DNA of 64,000 nucleotides from Paenibacillus sp. URB8-2 (GCF_013393385.1 NZ_AP023239.1:4030001-4094000); one strand, 5' to 3'. Counted from the first letter of the stretch, positions 45,701-54,539 are shown. Notes: generated by a model not told the origin, from the sequence alone. Made by a program: numbers and translations.

Positions 45701-46192
45701 TTATTCGGAGGATTCAAACAGCGAGACTACCCAGCGGATTCCTTTTTGCGACGCATTCTGGAGCAGGCCCGCCGTCTTGTCCGCCAGTGCGTCCACTGTG
45801 GATTTATGCTCTCCGGGAATGAGAATCTGACCCGGCGTAAGCGTAGTGTTGTTAGGGACAGTCTGCTGCGGAAGGCTAGCCGGGGACGAAGGGGTACCTG
45901 CAGCAGGCTGTCCCGCAGCCGGAGTCTGGACTTGCGGGGCGGACGATGGAGCCAGCGTTACGGGGACGTAGATGTATCCCCCTTTCCCGTCGCTCTGCAC
46001 CTGAAGCCCGGTAACCGCCCCGGACTGGGGCTGGGACACAGGCGCCGCATTCTGAACGCCGCCGGAAATTACGCTCCAGCCCGGGACGGGCGAGGCGGCG
46101 GTTCCGCCGCTCCCGCCGAACTGCATACCCACCAGCACACCGATGCCGGCCCAAATGCCGACCGCCACCATCTTTTTTCCGAAACGAGACAT
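45701..46192 (-). CDS. Membrane-anchored protein at the yqxA position
   Basis: 163 residues. One N-terminal membrane helix (MVAVGIWAGIGVLVGMQFGG), then a Pro/Ala/Gln/Thr-rich extracytoplasmic linker, and a C-terminal amphipathic part (LADKTAGLLQNASQKGIRWV). In B. subtilis the place between spoIIP and lepA holds yqxA (DUF3679). The similar N-terminal helix and C-terminal helix support a distant relation, but the sequence is too low-complexity to be sure. ATG at 46192 with AAAGGGTGG upstream. Function unknown; a sporulation link is inferred from position only. Confidence 0.7.
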   Translation of the reverse strand: MSRFGKKMVAVGIWAGIGVLVGMQFGGSGGTAASPVPGWSVISGGVQNAAPVSQPQSGAVTGLQVQSDGKGGYIYVPVTLAPSSAPQVQTPAAGQPAAGTPSSPASLPQQTVPNNTTLTPGQILIPGEHKSTVDALADKTAGLLQNASQKGIRWVVSLFESSE

Positions 46193-46250
46193 GGATACCC
46201 ACCCTTTCTTTCCATTCTTGCAGCGGCCCCCGCCGGGGAGCTACACCATA

Positions 46251-47531
46251 TTATTGGGCAGCCGGTTCCGTGCCCGTTCCGCTATTGGCCGTTCCAGCCT
46301 CGGCGTTTGCTTTTTCTGCCTTATGACTGCTCCAATATAAATCCGCGATGGCGTCCGCCAGCACATCGGAGGTTGCCTTCAGTTCGGCTTCGGTGCTGTC
46401 TATTCCGCCCACCTCGATCAGGACGCTGTTCGGCGATATCGACTGGTTGTACTCCCCGTTATTGCCTTTGCCCGACGATTTGCCCCAGATGCCGCGGGAA
46501 ACACCCGGATACCGTTTCTCCAGTAGCTGATGAATTTTATTTGCGAATTCCTCATTCTTTTTCCAGTCCTTGTTTGAACGCCCGAGAATAAAATACACCT
46601 GAGCGTAGCTTTTTCCGCCGATAACCGTAGTCGTCTTGTCATGCCGCTGCGAGTCGCGGTGGATGTCGATCAATTCGGTCATTTCCTCATTCTCGGTCAT
46701 CGCCGTCTTGACGGTCACCCGGGAATATTTATAGGAAAAGTTCCAGTTATAATCGGCGACATTAGTAGCATAGTCCACTTCCGAGTGGAGGGTGCCGATG
46801 CCCCGTTTCTCCAGCCGCTGGGCGATGAAGGACCCCACCAGCATGACATTTTTGGAAGGATCGGCGGAGCTTGGATTGTCGCTCTTCGCGGAGAGCAGCG
46901 GATTGTACGCTTCGCGCGGATGGGAATGGTAGATCATAATCCGCTTCATATCCGTGTCCGAAGGTTCCGTATCCTTTGCGGGAGCGGAGGACGGCGCCGG
47001 AGCGTCGCTGTTCTCCGGCAGCGGCGACTCTTGCGTGCCGCCGCTGCCCCCTGAGGTCGGCGCCGGCGTCGCAAGCTCGTCCGTTCCAGGATGATAGTCG
47101 ACCGGGGCGCCCTCCACTCCGCCGGAACCTTTGCGCAGCAGCACGGCGTCGTCGGCGGCCATTCCCGGCACCTCCCGGGACAGCAGGCTTTTTGGGTCCC
47201 CCGGGTTCACGCTGGTAAGAAGCTGAAAGACAAAGCTTGTGACTTTCCCTCCCGACAGCGCGGACGCTTCCGTGGTCTTGGGCAGATGTGGAACCTCCAT
47301 CCCGAGAATCTCCTTGAATAGTCCGCCGGAGAGGGAAGCCGCAAGACCTTTCATCGAAGGAAGCGGCGAATTATCCAGCTTTTCTCCCGCCATGCCTCCG
47401 GTTCCCAGCAGGATGAAGAAGACCAGGGAACCGCAGGCGAGCAGCAGCATCGTCCTGCCGAGCGCCAAAGCGTCAAGCGCTTTTGAACGCAAACGGCCAA
47501 TGTTCCACAGATGAAACCATTTTCTGTTCAT
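46251..47531 (-). CDS. spoIIP: Stage II sporulation protein P
   Basis: 426-residue autolysin of the SpoIID-SpoIIM-SpoIIP engulfment machine, made in the mother cell and forespore. N-terminal membrane helix (TMLLLACGSLVFFILLGTGG), a variable Ser/Pro/Gly-rich stalk to about residue 185, then the amidase/endopeptidase domain with RIMIYHSHPREAYNPLL and IDIHRDSQRHDKTT. The VLIEVGGIDST segment is near the end. Stalk length is typical of the family. The ATG at 47531 has GAGGAGG upstream. Upstream genes are the lipoprotein and gpr. Confidence 0.95.
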   Translation of the reverse strand: MNRKWFHLWNIGRLRSKALDALALGRTMLLLACGSLVFFILLGTGGMAGEKLDNSPLPSMKGLAASLSGGLFKEILGMEVPHLPKTTEASALSGGKVTSFVFQLLTSVNPGDPKSLLSREVPGMAADDAVLLRKGSGGVEGAPVDYHPGTDELATPAPTSGGSGGTQESPLPENSDAPAPSSAPAKDTEPSDTDMKRIMIYHSHPREAYNPLLSAKSDNPSSADPSKNVMLVGSFIAQRLEKRGIGTLHSEVDYATNVADYNWNFSYKYSRVTVKTAMTENEEMTELIDIHRDSQRHDKTTTVIGGKSYAQVYFILGRSNKDWKKNEEFANKIHQLLEKRYPGVSRGIWGKSSGKGNNGEYNQSISPNSVLIEVGGIDSTEAELKATSDVLADAIADLYWSSHKAEKANAEAGTANSGTGTEPAAQ

Positions 47532-47653
47532 TATTGTTATGTCCTCCTCAAGCTCTCTGTAATCTCTTATACTTCAAATCTATGAGAGGAAGAGAGACGG
47601 TAGAACGAAAGGAAGACAAAATCTCCCACAATATCCGGTCACGGCTTATTTTC

Positions 47654-47686
47654 CAAAAAAAAGAGCCGGCCCAGTAAGGCTAGCTC
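47654..47686 (-). terminator. Terminator of the lipoprotein gene
   Basis: Minus strand GAGCTAGCC...GGCCGGCTC hairpin followed by eight U residues, 18 bp past the stop at 47704. Confidence 0.85.
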
Positions 47687-47703
47687 ATCTGAAATATATT
47701 CAC

Positions 47704-48219
47704 TTAATGATTCCCGGATGTTACCCTGATCTTAAATACGCAAGAAGTATCGCCCGTGGAATACAAACCATCCTCCGTCTTCCAAAAAGCCGAAACTCCG
47801 TAGTAGTATACGCCGTCTTCGAGAGGTGCTGTAAAAAAATTACCGTTCATCGCAATCTCAGTCAATCCGTTCTCGGTGAACCGGACGAGGTTCATTTGAC
47901 CGGGCTGCTGCTGATACGGATAGACGACCGAGATTTGTTCCCCGGGGCGGACAAGAGCAGGCGGCGTCTCCTCCATTCCCTGCATCCCCCCTATATAATC
48001 GGCGCAGCCCAGCTTTCCCCAGCAGTAGGACCGCTGTTCCGACGGAATTTCGTCTCCGCTGCCTTCGGCGGTAATTACGGGAGTCGGCACTTTGTCATCG
48101 GTAACGGATGGATATGCGGTTTTCCCGGAGTCTGCGGATAATGACCGCGTTCTGTCGCAGCCAGCCAACAATACCGCTATCACAATGAACAATATAGCTG
48201 AAGTTATAACCTTGCTCAT
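47704..48219 (-). CDS. Putative lipoprotein of unknown function
   Basis: About 171 residues. Signal sequence ITSAILFIVIAVLLAGC with the lipobox LLAGC (lipidated Cys near residue 21), then an acidic linker and a compact domain with CWGKLGCADYIGG (two Cys) and YYYGVSAFWKTEDGLYSTGD. The frame is open to 48372, but the ATG at 48219 has AAAGGAGG upstream. It is bracketed by the gpr terminator and its own terminator, so monocistronic. An insertion relative to the B. subtilis gpr-spoIIP pair; family not recognised. Confidence 0.82.
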   Translation of the reverse strand: MSKVITSAILFIVIAVLLAGCDRTRSLSADSGKTAYPSVTDDKVPTPVITAEGSGDEIPSEQRSYCWGKLGCADYIGGMQGMEETPPALVRPGEQISVVYPYQQQPGQMNLVRFTENGLTEIAMNGNFFTAPLEDGVYYYGVSAFWKTEDGLYSTGDTSCVFKIRVTSGNH

Positions 48220-48289
48220 GCGTTTCCCTCCTTTTTCTATTAGACGGTTCGTAGAACAAGGCGGTTGCAGGAGAAGCGGGATTTCAAAC

Positions 48290-48333
48290 AAAAAAAGGGA
48301 ACCGGCAGGAGGAAATGTCCCTCGCCGATTCCC
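48290..48333 (-). terminator. Terminator of gpr
   Basis: Minus strand GGGAATCGGC...GCCGGTTCCC stem with a 17-nt loop and a seven-U tail, 43 bp past the gpr stop. Confidence 0.82.
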
Positions 48334-48375
48334 ACTCGTATATTCATAATCCGCGCCTGCTGCGGGCGGCACAGG

Positions 48376-49377
48376 TCAGTGAGTATAAGCGCCGACGTTG
48401 CCGGGATCAACGGCGTCATGCAGCGCCGCATTCAGTCCGGTTGCCACAACGTTGGCGATATCTTCGATAAATTCGTCAATTTCCTTCGGCGTTACAATCA
48501 GATCATGGCCGAGCGGCTCAAGAACCTCCTTAACCAGAGCCAGCCGCTCTTGTTCGGAAATACTGTCCAGCAGCCCCATAATTTCCTTGGTGCGCCCGTC
48601 CGCCCCGCCGAAGTGGCTTCTCATCATTTCCAGCACGTTGCCCACAATGGTGGAGGCGTAGCATACCGTCGGCACGCCGATTGCGATGCATGGGACGCCC
48701 AGCACCTCACGTGTCAGCCCGCGCCGCTTGTTGCCGATGCCGGAACCGGGGTGGATGCCGATATCAGCAATTTGAATCGTCGTGTTGACCCTCTCCAGCG
48801 AACGGGAGGCCAGGGCATCGATGGCGATAATGGCGTCCGGCTTCGTTCGGTCGACAATGCCCTGGACGATCTCGCTTGATTCGATTCCGGTCAGCCCCAG
48901 CACGCCGGGAGCGACCGCGCTGACATTGCGGTAGCCGGGAGATACCTGGTCCGGCATCAGCTCGTAAAACTGGCGGGTAACCAGGGCGTTCTCCACCACA
49001 AGCGGCCCCAGCGAATCCGGAGTCACATTCCAGTTGCCGAGCCCGACAATGAGCACGGAAGCGTTTTTGCCGATGCCGATCCGTGACATAAAACCTTCGA
49101 ACTCGCGGGCGAAAGCTTCGGACACTTTTTGCTGAAGTCCCGTATCTCCGCCTCGAAGTCCCGGGATTTCCAGTGTGACATAATTGCCGATCGCCCGGCC
49201 GATTCTCTGAGAGCCGGCATCATTGCTCACGGCAAGCCGCGTAATTTTGATCCCGTCCGATTCCTCCACTTCCTCGTTCACGCCGGGAATCGGCATGTTG
49301 TTCAAGCCCTGGGCCATTTCCTTGGACTCTACCGCCAAGTCGGTACGCACTGAATAAAGCTGCAGATCCAGTTCCAT
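48376..49377 (-). CDS. gpr: GPR germination endopeptidase
   Basis: 333-residue A25-family protease that degrades small acid-soluble spore proteins at germination. Short N-terminal propeptide region (LQLYSVRTDLAVES is the expected self-cleavage area), then VLIVGLGNWNVTPDSLGPL near residue 107 and IIAIDALASRSLERVNTTIQ, which carry the family's conserved acidic residues. HPGSGIGNKRRGL follows. ATG at 49377 behind AGGAGG. A forespore-type promoter lies just upstream. Divergent from rpsT, as in B. subtilis. Confidence 0.96.
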   Translation of the reverse strand: MELDLQLYSVRTDLAVESKEMAQGLNNMPIPGVNEEVEESDGIKITRLAVSNDAGSQRIGRAIGNYVTLEIPGLRGGDTGLQQKVSEAFAREFEGFMSRIGIGKNASVLIVGLGNWNVTPDSLGPLVVENALVTRQFYELMPDQVSPGYRNVSAVAPGVLGLTGIESSEIVQGIVDRTKPDAIIAIDALASRSLERVNTTIQIADIGIHPGSGIGNKRRGLTREVLGVPCIAIGVPTVCYASTIVGNVLEMMRSHFGGADGRTKEIMGLLDSISEQERLALVKEVLEPLGHDLIVTPKEIDEFIEDIANVVATGLNAALHDAVDPGNVGAYTH

Positions 49378-49407
49378 ACGTTATTCGCCTCCTAACCTTT
49401 TATTCAC

Positions 49408-49437
49408 TAGTGTGCGGGAGGAGAGGCAGGATTATAC
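49408..49437 (-). promoter_or_regulatory. Candidate sigma-G/sigma-F promoter of gpr
   Basis: Minus strand GTATA (49437-49433), an 18-nt spacer and CACACTA (49414-49408), one base from the sigma-G -10 CATACTA. Known gpr genes are transcribed in the forespore by sigma-F and sigma-G. Confidence 0.55.
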
Positions 49438-49469
49438 AAAAAGGAATAGGGAATTTACACGGTTTCTTG

Positions 49470-49498
49470 TTGCATTTTGCTGTTCTGCATGCTAAACT
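49470..49498 (+). promoter_or_regulatory. Candidate sigma-A promoter of rpsT
   Basis: TTGCAT, a 17-nt spacer, TAAACT, about 50 nt before the rpsT ribosome site. Confidence 0.55.
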
Positions 49499-49555
49499 AT
49501 TTTAAGTTGTGAATCATTTTGATGATTTCCGAATGCCTTACAGGAGGTGAATGCA

Positions 49556-49828
49556 ATGCCAAACATTAAATCCGCGGTAAAACGCGTTAAGACAACGGAA
49601 AAACGCCGCGCGCTGAACGTTTCCCAAAAGTCCGCGCTTCGTACAGCTGTTAAAGCTGCCGACCTCGCGCTGGAAGGTACGGAAGTAGAAACTGCCAAAG
49701 CCGCTTTCCAAGTTGCTTCTCAGAAGCTGGACAAGGCCGTAACGAAAGGTCTGGTTCATAAAAATGCGGCTGCCCGCAAGAAATCCCGCTTGGCTAAGAA
49801 ACTGAACGCTCTTTCCGCTCAAGCGTAA
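49556..49828 (+). CDS. rpsT: 30S ribosomal protein S20
   Basis: 90-residue basic helical protein of the small subunit ([20 protein letters not shown]..., [18 protein letters not shown]). The ATG at 49556 is 8 nt after AGGAGG; an in-frame GTG at 49547 overlaps that ribosome site and is rejected. Own promoter and own terminator, opposite in direction to gpr and holA, as in other Bacillales. Confidence 0.97.
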   Translation: MPNIKSAVKRVKTTEKRRALNVSQKSALRTAVKAADLALEGTEVETAKAAFQVASQKLDKAVTKGLVHKNAAARKKSRLAKKLNALSAQA

Positions 49829-49853
49829 GAGCTTCCATAACAAGCAATTGAAG

Positions 49854-49894
49854 AACCTGACCGCTCCCGAACGATGCGGTTCAGGTTTTTTTGT
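49854..49894 (+). terminator. Terminator of rpsT
   Basis: AACCTGACCGC...GCGGTTCAGGTT stem with an 11-nt loop, followed by TTTTTTG, 26 bp past the stop. Confidence 0.9.
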
Positions 49895-49964
49895 GTTTAT
49901 TTTCCCCCTATCCCTCCATTCACAAACTCTTCACTGGACATATTAAAATGGAAATTATATCCTC

Positions 49965-49992
49965 TTAACATACCGAACGTTCGGTATGTTAA
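49965..49992. promoter_or_regulatory. 28-bp perfect palindromic operator of the TetR gene
   Basis: Half-site TTAACATACCGAAC followed directly by its exact complement. It lies just upstream of the ribosome site of the TetR-type regulator and downstream of an AT-rich promoter-like stretch (TGGACA...TATAT), so a bound repressor would block transcription start. Autoregulation is inferred. Confidence 0.82.
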
Positions 49993-50012
49993 TGAAAGGA
50001 GGCATCCCAGGT

Positions 50013-50612
50013 TTGACTGCTAAACATCGTGCCTATGATTCTGTTCAGACCAAAGAAACCATACTCCTGCATGCCAAAGCCCTATTTTCACAAAAAGGAT
50101 ACAAGGGCGTTTCGATCAGCGATATTTGCGCGGCGGCGGGTCTCAGTAAAGGAAGCATCTATCATCATTTCAAGAATAAAGAGGATCTATTTGTCCAACT
50201 GGCCGAAATTTCGTTCGTGGATTCCTGGAAAGATTGGGACAGCCGCTCCGCACGGTTCTCTTCGGCGATCGACAAGCTGTATGCTTACAGCGAGCTTTAT
50301 GCCGACAACGTAGATCTTTCGCTTACCAAAGCCGGCGAGGATTTTATGGCGACCACCCGGGCCGATTCCGCAGCGTTTCAACAATTTGGAGCCATTCTTA
50401 CAGACTATGTGCGGCGATTCGAGGAAATTATTCGGGAAGGAATCGAAAGCGGAGAATTCAAGCCGGAGGAGCCCGGCGATATGGCTTTTGCCCTGCTCAG
50501 CGCTTATTCGGGATTGGCGAACAACACCCGCTATCTGGACAAGGAAAATGTGAGACGGCTGTTTCGCAAGATGACGGACATGCTGCTTGACGGCATCCGA
50601 AATAGGAGATGA
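50013..50612 (+). CDS. TetR/AcrR family transcriptional regulator
   Basis: 199 residues. N-terminal HTH (ETILLHAKALFSQKGYKGVS, ICAAAGLSKGSIYHHFKNKEDLF) and a helical ligand domain whose ligand cannot be guessed. The frame is open to an ATG at 49986 that lies inside the operator palindrome; the TTG at 50013, 10 nt after AAAGGAGG, is preferred. It is 6 bp upstream of the glycosyltransferase gene and presumably controls it together with itself. Confidence 0.88.
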   Translation: MTAKHRAYDSVQTKETILLHAKALFSQKGYKGVSISDICAAAGLSKGSIYHHFKNKEDLFVQLAEISFVDSWKDWDSRSARFSSAIDKLYAYSELYADNVDLSLTKAGEDFMATTRADSAAFQQFGAILTDYVRRFEEIIREGIESGEFKPEEPGDMAFALLSAYSGLANNTRYLDKENVRRLFRKMTDMLLDGIRNRR

Positions 50613-50618
50613 AATCTA

Positions 50619-51380
50619 ATGGAACGACCCTTGTTTGCCGGGCCGGAAGAAACGGAAGAGATCTTGTTCTCCGTCCTGATTCCCGCGCATAACGAAGAAA
50701 AGTATATTAAGAAATGCCTGGACTCCATCGCTGCCGCCTCGGAGAACTGCGTCGGCCGGGTTGAGGTCATTGTTATTCTGAATCGCTGTACCGACAAGAC
50801 GGAAGAAATCGCAAGCTCGTATAACTGCGTTATTGTACGCGACGACCGCAAAAATTTATCGCAAATCCGGAACAGCGGCGCGGCTGCGGCCAGAGGAGAA
50901 ATCATCGTGACAATCGACGCGGACAGCCGGATGACGGCCAACATGCTCTCCGAAATCGAGTGGCATCTTTCCACAGGGAAATACATAGGCGGCGGCACCA
51001 CCGGGAGATTCGAGCGGATGAGCCTTGGCATCGTCGTATCCGCACTGGCGCTCCTCGTGCCGATGGCCATTAAATATGGAGCGATCTCGGTCGGTATATT
51101 CTGGTGCCGCAAGAGCGACTTCGACACCATTGGCGGCTTCAATGAAGATATGCTGATGTCCGAGGATGCCGATTTTGCCCGGCGGCTCAAAACTCACGGA
51201 AAGCGCTTCGGAAAAAAATACGGGACGTTGACCAAAGCCTATATGATTACCTCCTGCCGAAAGTTCGATCGGGAAGGAGACTGGTTTCTTGTCAAGCATC
51301 CGAAGCTGATTCTCGCCTACTTGAAAGGTACCGACCACCGGCATGCGGACCAAGCCTATTACGAGAATCAAGGAAGATAG
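50619..51380 (+). CDS. Family 2 glycosyltransferase
   Basis: 253 residues with a GT-A fold. FSVLIPAHNEEKYIKKCLDS near residue 17, the DxD-type segment VTIDADSRM near 105 and the acceptor-side SEDADFARRLKTHGK near 185. One hydrophobic stretch (IVVSALALLVPMAIKYGAI) may sit on the membrane. The acceptor is unknown. It is the second gene of a two-gene unit with the TetR regulator and is convergent with holA, 25 bp away. Confidence 0.87.
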   Translation: MERPLFAGPEETEEILFSVLIPAHNEEKYIKKCLDSIAAASENCVGRVEVIVILNRCTDKTEEIASSYNCVIVRDDRKNLSQIRNSGAAAARGEIIVTIDADSRMTANMLSEIEWHLSTGKYIGGGTTGRFERMSLGIVVSALALLVPMAIKYGAISVGIFWCRKSDFDTIGGFNEDMLMSEDADFARRLKTHGKRFGKKYGTLTKAYMITSCRKFDREGDWFLVKHPKLILAYLKGTDHRHADQAYYENQGR

Positions 51381-51405
51381 TCCTCACCGGCCGTGCACTT
51401 AAATC

Positions 51406-52437
51406 CTAAGCCGGCTTTCCGGCGCCAAGCCGCAGCATGAACAGCTCCAGCCCCAGCACCTTGTCGATTCCGCCTGTCTTCATCTGGTAATCCAAATCAG
51501 CCAGTCGGCTTAAAATTTCTCTAAGCTGTTCCCCGCCGAACTTGCGGGCCTGCTCTCCGGCCAGCTTGACGGCATACGGATGAAGCCCGAGCTGGGAGGC
51601 GATTTGCCCCTGGGAATAGCTCTGTGCCGACAAGTCCTTGACCTGCAAAATAATCCGGAACTGCCGCGCGATGAGCGCGGCGATCTTGATCGGCTCCTCC
51701 CGCTGCTTCAGCAGTTCATGCAGCGTTCCCACAGCCTTGTCCAGCCGCAGGTTTGCAATATCCTCCACCAGCGTGAACACATTCTGCTCCGTTCCGCGCG
51801 GCACCAAGCTCTCAATAGCCGCCGTATCCACCGTTCCTCCGGAGCCTGCAAACAGGCACAGCTTGTCCATCTCCGCCGTCAGCCCCTGGAGCCCCGTGCC
51901 GGCGCTGGCGATGAGCGCCTCTGCCGCGCCATTTGCTGCGGTGCAGCCGCGGTCGCGGATGCCTTTCTCCACCCAACGGAGCAGTTCCTCCGCGCCGAGC
52001 GGGTTGAAAGACAACACGGTGCCGGCCGATTTCAGCGCCTTGACGATTTTTTTGCGCTCATCCAGCTTATCGCTGTTCACCAGAAAGACGACTACGCTGA
52101 ATTCGGCGGGACGCGTTAAATATTCCTGAAGAACATCGATGCGGTGCTCCAGCTTGGCGTTATCCTTGCCCGCCGTGAACAGCGAGGCGTCCCGAACCAC
52201 CAGCAGCTTGCGGGGCACCATAAACGGCACGGTCTCCGCCTCTTCCACTACCGACTGCACCGGCGTCTCGGAAAGGTCGAACGGAATCACTGCGAAATCG
52301 CGGTCCTCCTTCGCAATCAGCTCGCTCTCCAAAAAAGCCGCAAATTCGTTCATGCGGAATTTTTCGCTTCCATATAAACAATAGACGGGGGAGAAATTCC
52401 CCTGCTTGATTTCCTTGGCCGCCGTTTTGGCATCCAT
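51406..52437 (-). CDS. holA: DNA polymerase III delta subunit
   Basis: 343-residue clamp-loader subunit that opens the beta sliding clamp. N-terminal FSPVYCLYGSEKFRMNEFAA, central LVNSDKLDERKKIVKALK and the C-terminal collar domain (LIARQFRIILQVKDLSAQ, GQIASQLGLHPYAVKLAGEQ). Corresponds to B. subtilis yqeN, which also lies next to rpsT. The ribosome site AGGAAG is moderate. Confidence 0.93.
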   Translation of the reverse strand: MDAKTAAKEIKQGNFSPVYCLYGSEKFRMNEFAAFLESELIAKEDRDFAVIPFDLSETPVQSVVEEAETVPFMVPRKLLVVRDASLFTAGKDNAKLEHRIDVLQEYLTRPAEFSVVVFLVNSDKLDERKKIVKALKSAGTVLSFNPLGAEELLRWVEKGIRDRGCTAANGAAEALIASAGTGLQGLTAEMDKLCLFAGSGGTVDTAAIESLVPRGTEQNVFTLVEDIANLRLDKAVGTLHELLKQREEPIKIAALIARQFRIILQVKDLSAQSYSQGQIASQLGLHPYAVKLAGEQARKFGGEQLREILSRLADLDYQMKTGGIDKVLGLELFMLRLGAGKPA

Positions 52438-52556
52438 GCTGCGCCACTTCCTTCTTCATATCTGCTCGACTCATAAGTGTGTACGTTCCAATAGTTTAAC
52501 AAAAAACGTACCTGCGTGTAAGAGCGTCAAGCTTGGACATTCTCATATTTACATGC

Positions 52557-52660
52557 AAAAGCGGAGAAGCCCCGGCACCCATGCCAAAGCCCCTCCGCCC
52601 TTACGCGGCTCATCTATATAAACGGCGGGGCGGGAAGCCCTAGAAACTTCCCTGCCGCCG
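52557..52660 (-). terminator. Two GC-rich hairpins after the sigma-W operon
   Basis: Hairpin CGGCGGGGCGGGAAG/CTTCCCTGCCGCCG at 52623-52660, then GCGGAG...CTCCGC at 52561-52598, which on the minus strand is followed by TTTTGC. The rest of the 52438-52761 gap shows no gene. Confidence 0.55.
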
Positions 52661-52761
52661 GTCATACCAGATGTCTTCTGCGGCGAACTGCCGCTCCGTG
52701 ACAATTCCTGTCCTCATACTTTATTGTATTCGGCAACGCCGCAAAACGTGCCAACTTTTCA

Positions 52762-53994
52762 CTATTTTGTTGAAGCTCCCGGCGATGAAGACGGAGATGG
52801 AGACGAAGACGCTGGCGCTGCCGAAGCCGACGGGGTAGCAGACAGGTCCGGAGTCTCTTGAGGTACGGTATAGACGCTGTGCTGCTCTTTCCCTTCCACT
52901 GCCGTCACATAAGTAAACTGCCGGCTGTCCGCCGTCCATTCTCCCGATACCCATGTTCCTTCGAAGGGAATCGTGTCAACAGCCTGTCTTCCTTCTGAAC
53001 CATCACCTGCGGCGCGGTAAATAACCAGTTTCTGCCCGTCGATCACCGCGGTATACAGACCGTCGAGAGACGTCCAGGACGGGGAACCGGGCGGAGTTTC
53101 CATAGGAGCTATATCCATAATCCCCATATCTCCGCCCTTATAGGCAGGCGCTTGCAGCGACATTGCCGGATCGCTTGGACTATCGGCCTTATCGGTCGGA
53201 CCTGCTTCCTGCGATGCAGACGTTTTGGCGGACGGTTCAGGAGATGCCATTTTCTTGGAAATCTCACTACGATTCTTATTTGGCGACACACTCTTCGCAG
53301 GCGCGCTTGCCCGGCCGTCCAGCGTTCGTTCGGTTGGAGCGGCTGTGTCCGGCGCAGAGACGCCGCCCTTCGCTGTTTGCCCGCCATCAGTCGGCGAAGG
53401 GCTTTCCGGTACGGAAAATGTAGACATTCCGGTATCGACTGAATTGCTGTTCTCTTCACTTCCCGGGGAGCCTCCGGCTTCGGCGCCAAAAGTTGATCCC
53501 GTACCGGCATTCGCTCCGCCGATGTCTGCAGCCGAATCATTGCTTCGCTTTAGCTCGGCATTGCTGTTCATCATATCTTCCACCTGTGCGCCCGGCAGCT
53601 TCTCCGGCATATTGAAAAGCGCAATGCCGAGCACCACCGCGGCAGCGGCTGCGCCTATTCCGAAACGGGACGCCAGGGAGGAATTCCGGTTCTTGGCTCT
53701 TGAAGCCTTACGGCTCATAGGCTGTGCCTGCTGTTCTTCTGCGGGCAGGGCTGCCATAACGTCATCCTCCCGGTCGATGGCCTCAAGCTTTGGCAGAATC
53801 GAATCCACCAGACTGAAAGGAGGGCTTACGTCGGGGAGCTGCTCCAGCTCTCTGGAGAGCGCGTTCAACCTTTCGAACAATTCCGCGCAGGAAGGGCAAT
53901 TGTCGATATGACGGAACATTTCAAGACTCTCGTCCCGGCTCAAATCATGATCCAAATAACGGTGCATCCATTCCATCACCTCCGCGCAGTTCAT
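52762..53994 (-). CDS. Zinc-type membrane anti-sigma factor (RsiW-like)
   Basis: 410 residues. N-terminal ZAS domain with the HxxxCxxC motif (FRHIDNCPSCAELFERL, residues 27-44) that clamps the sigma factor. A single membrane helix lies near residues 108-128 (FGIGAAAAAVVLGIALFNM), then a long Ser/Ala/Pro/Gly-rich linker. A small C-terminal domain resembling a WD/PD40-type sheet (WTSLDGLYTAVIDGQKLVIY, GEWTADSRQFTYV) follows. It starts 4 bp inside the sigma gene. Regulated proteolysis of such proteins releases the sigma factor in known RsiW systems. Confidence 0.85.
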   Translation of the reverse strand: MNCAEVMEWMHRYLDHDLSRDESLEMFRHIDNCPSCAELFERLNALSRELEQLPDVSPPFSLVDSILPKLEAIDREDDVMAALPAEEQQAQPMSRKASRAKNRNSSLASRFGIGAAAAAVVLGIALFNMPEKLPGAQVEDMMNSNAELKRSNDSAADIGGANAGTGSTFGAEAGGSPGSEENSNSVDTGMSTFSVPESPSPTDGGQTAKGGVSAPDTAAPTERTLDGRASAPAKSVSPNKNRSEISKKMASPEPSAKTSASQEAGPTDKADSPSDPAMSLQAPAYKGGDMGIMDIAPMETPPGSPSWTSLDGLYTAVIDGQKLVIYRAAGDGSEGRQAVDTIPFEGTWVSGEWTADSRQFTYVTAVEGKEQHSVYTVPQETPDLSATPSASAAPASSSPSPSSSPGASTK

Positions 53995-54539
53995 CCCGAT
54001 ACACCACCTTTCTGATACTCCTGTAGTCTGTTTTGCAGCTGCTGCCTTGCCCTGAACAGATAAGATTTCACCGTATTCAGCGGCAGATTCAGGCAGTCCG
54101 CAATCTCGTTGTAAGAAAAATCCTGCAGATAGCGCAGCACGATAACCGTACGGTGATGCTCGGGCAGCTGGTCGATCGCTTCCCGGATATCCTCCGCCAA
54201 ATAGGAGGACAGCACTTCCCGCTCGACATTTTGCTTGTCTTTGAATACCAGTTCATGCTCGTCAATGGAAACCGTCGGTTTTGTCTTTCTGAATTTATCA
54301 ATGCATATATTGGTCACGATCCGCTGAACCCATGTCTTGAACTGGGCCTTCTCCTCATAGGAGCCGATTTTGGTGTATACCCGGATCAATGCCTCCTGCG
54401 AGGCGTCCAGCGCATCCTGTTCATTATGCAAAATGTAAAAGGCCGTCTTGTATACCTGGCCTTCAATTTCTCGCAATAGGGTGATTAGAGCGTCGCGATC
54501 GCCCGATTGAGCGGCTCTGATGAGTCCCTGCTCCACCAC
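53991..54539 (-). CDS. sigW: SigW-like ECF RNA polymerase sigma factor
   Basis: 182 residues. Region 2: FYILHNEQDALDASQEALIR and FKTWVQRIVTNICIDKFRK; region 4: LPEHHRTVIVLRYLQDFSYN and LPLNTVKSYLFRARQQLQ. The sequence is close to the Bacillales SigW group. GTG start at 54539, 7 nt after AGGGGG. Coupled by a 4-bp overlap to a ZAS anti-sigma factor, as in sigW-rsiW. An exact sigma-W-type promoter is found upstream of nfeD-floA in this same window. Confidence 0.87.
   Translation of the reverse strand: MVEQGLIRAAQSGDRDALITLLREIEGQVYKTAFYILHNEQDALDASQEALIRVYTKIGSYEEKAQFKTWVQRIVTNICIDKFRKTKPTVSIDEHELVFKDKQNVEREVLSSYLAEDIREAIDQLPEHHRTVIVLRYLQDFSYNEIADCLNLPLNTVKSYLFRARQQLQNRLQEYQKGGVSG

Noticed and set aside
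49965..49992. Palindrome as a phage or IS attachment site
   Set aside because: Position directly before a TetR gene and lack of flanking duplication fit an operator better.
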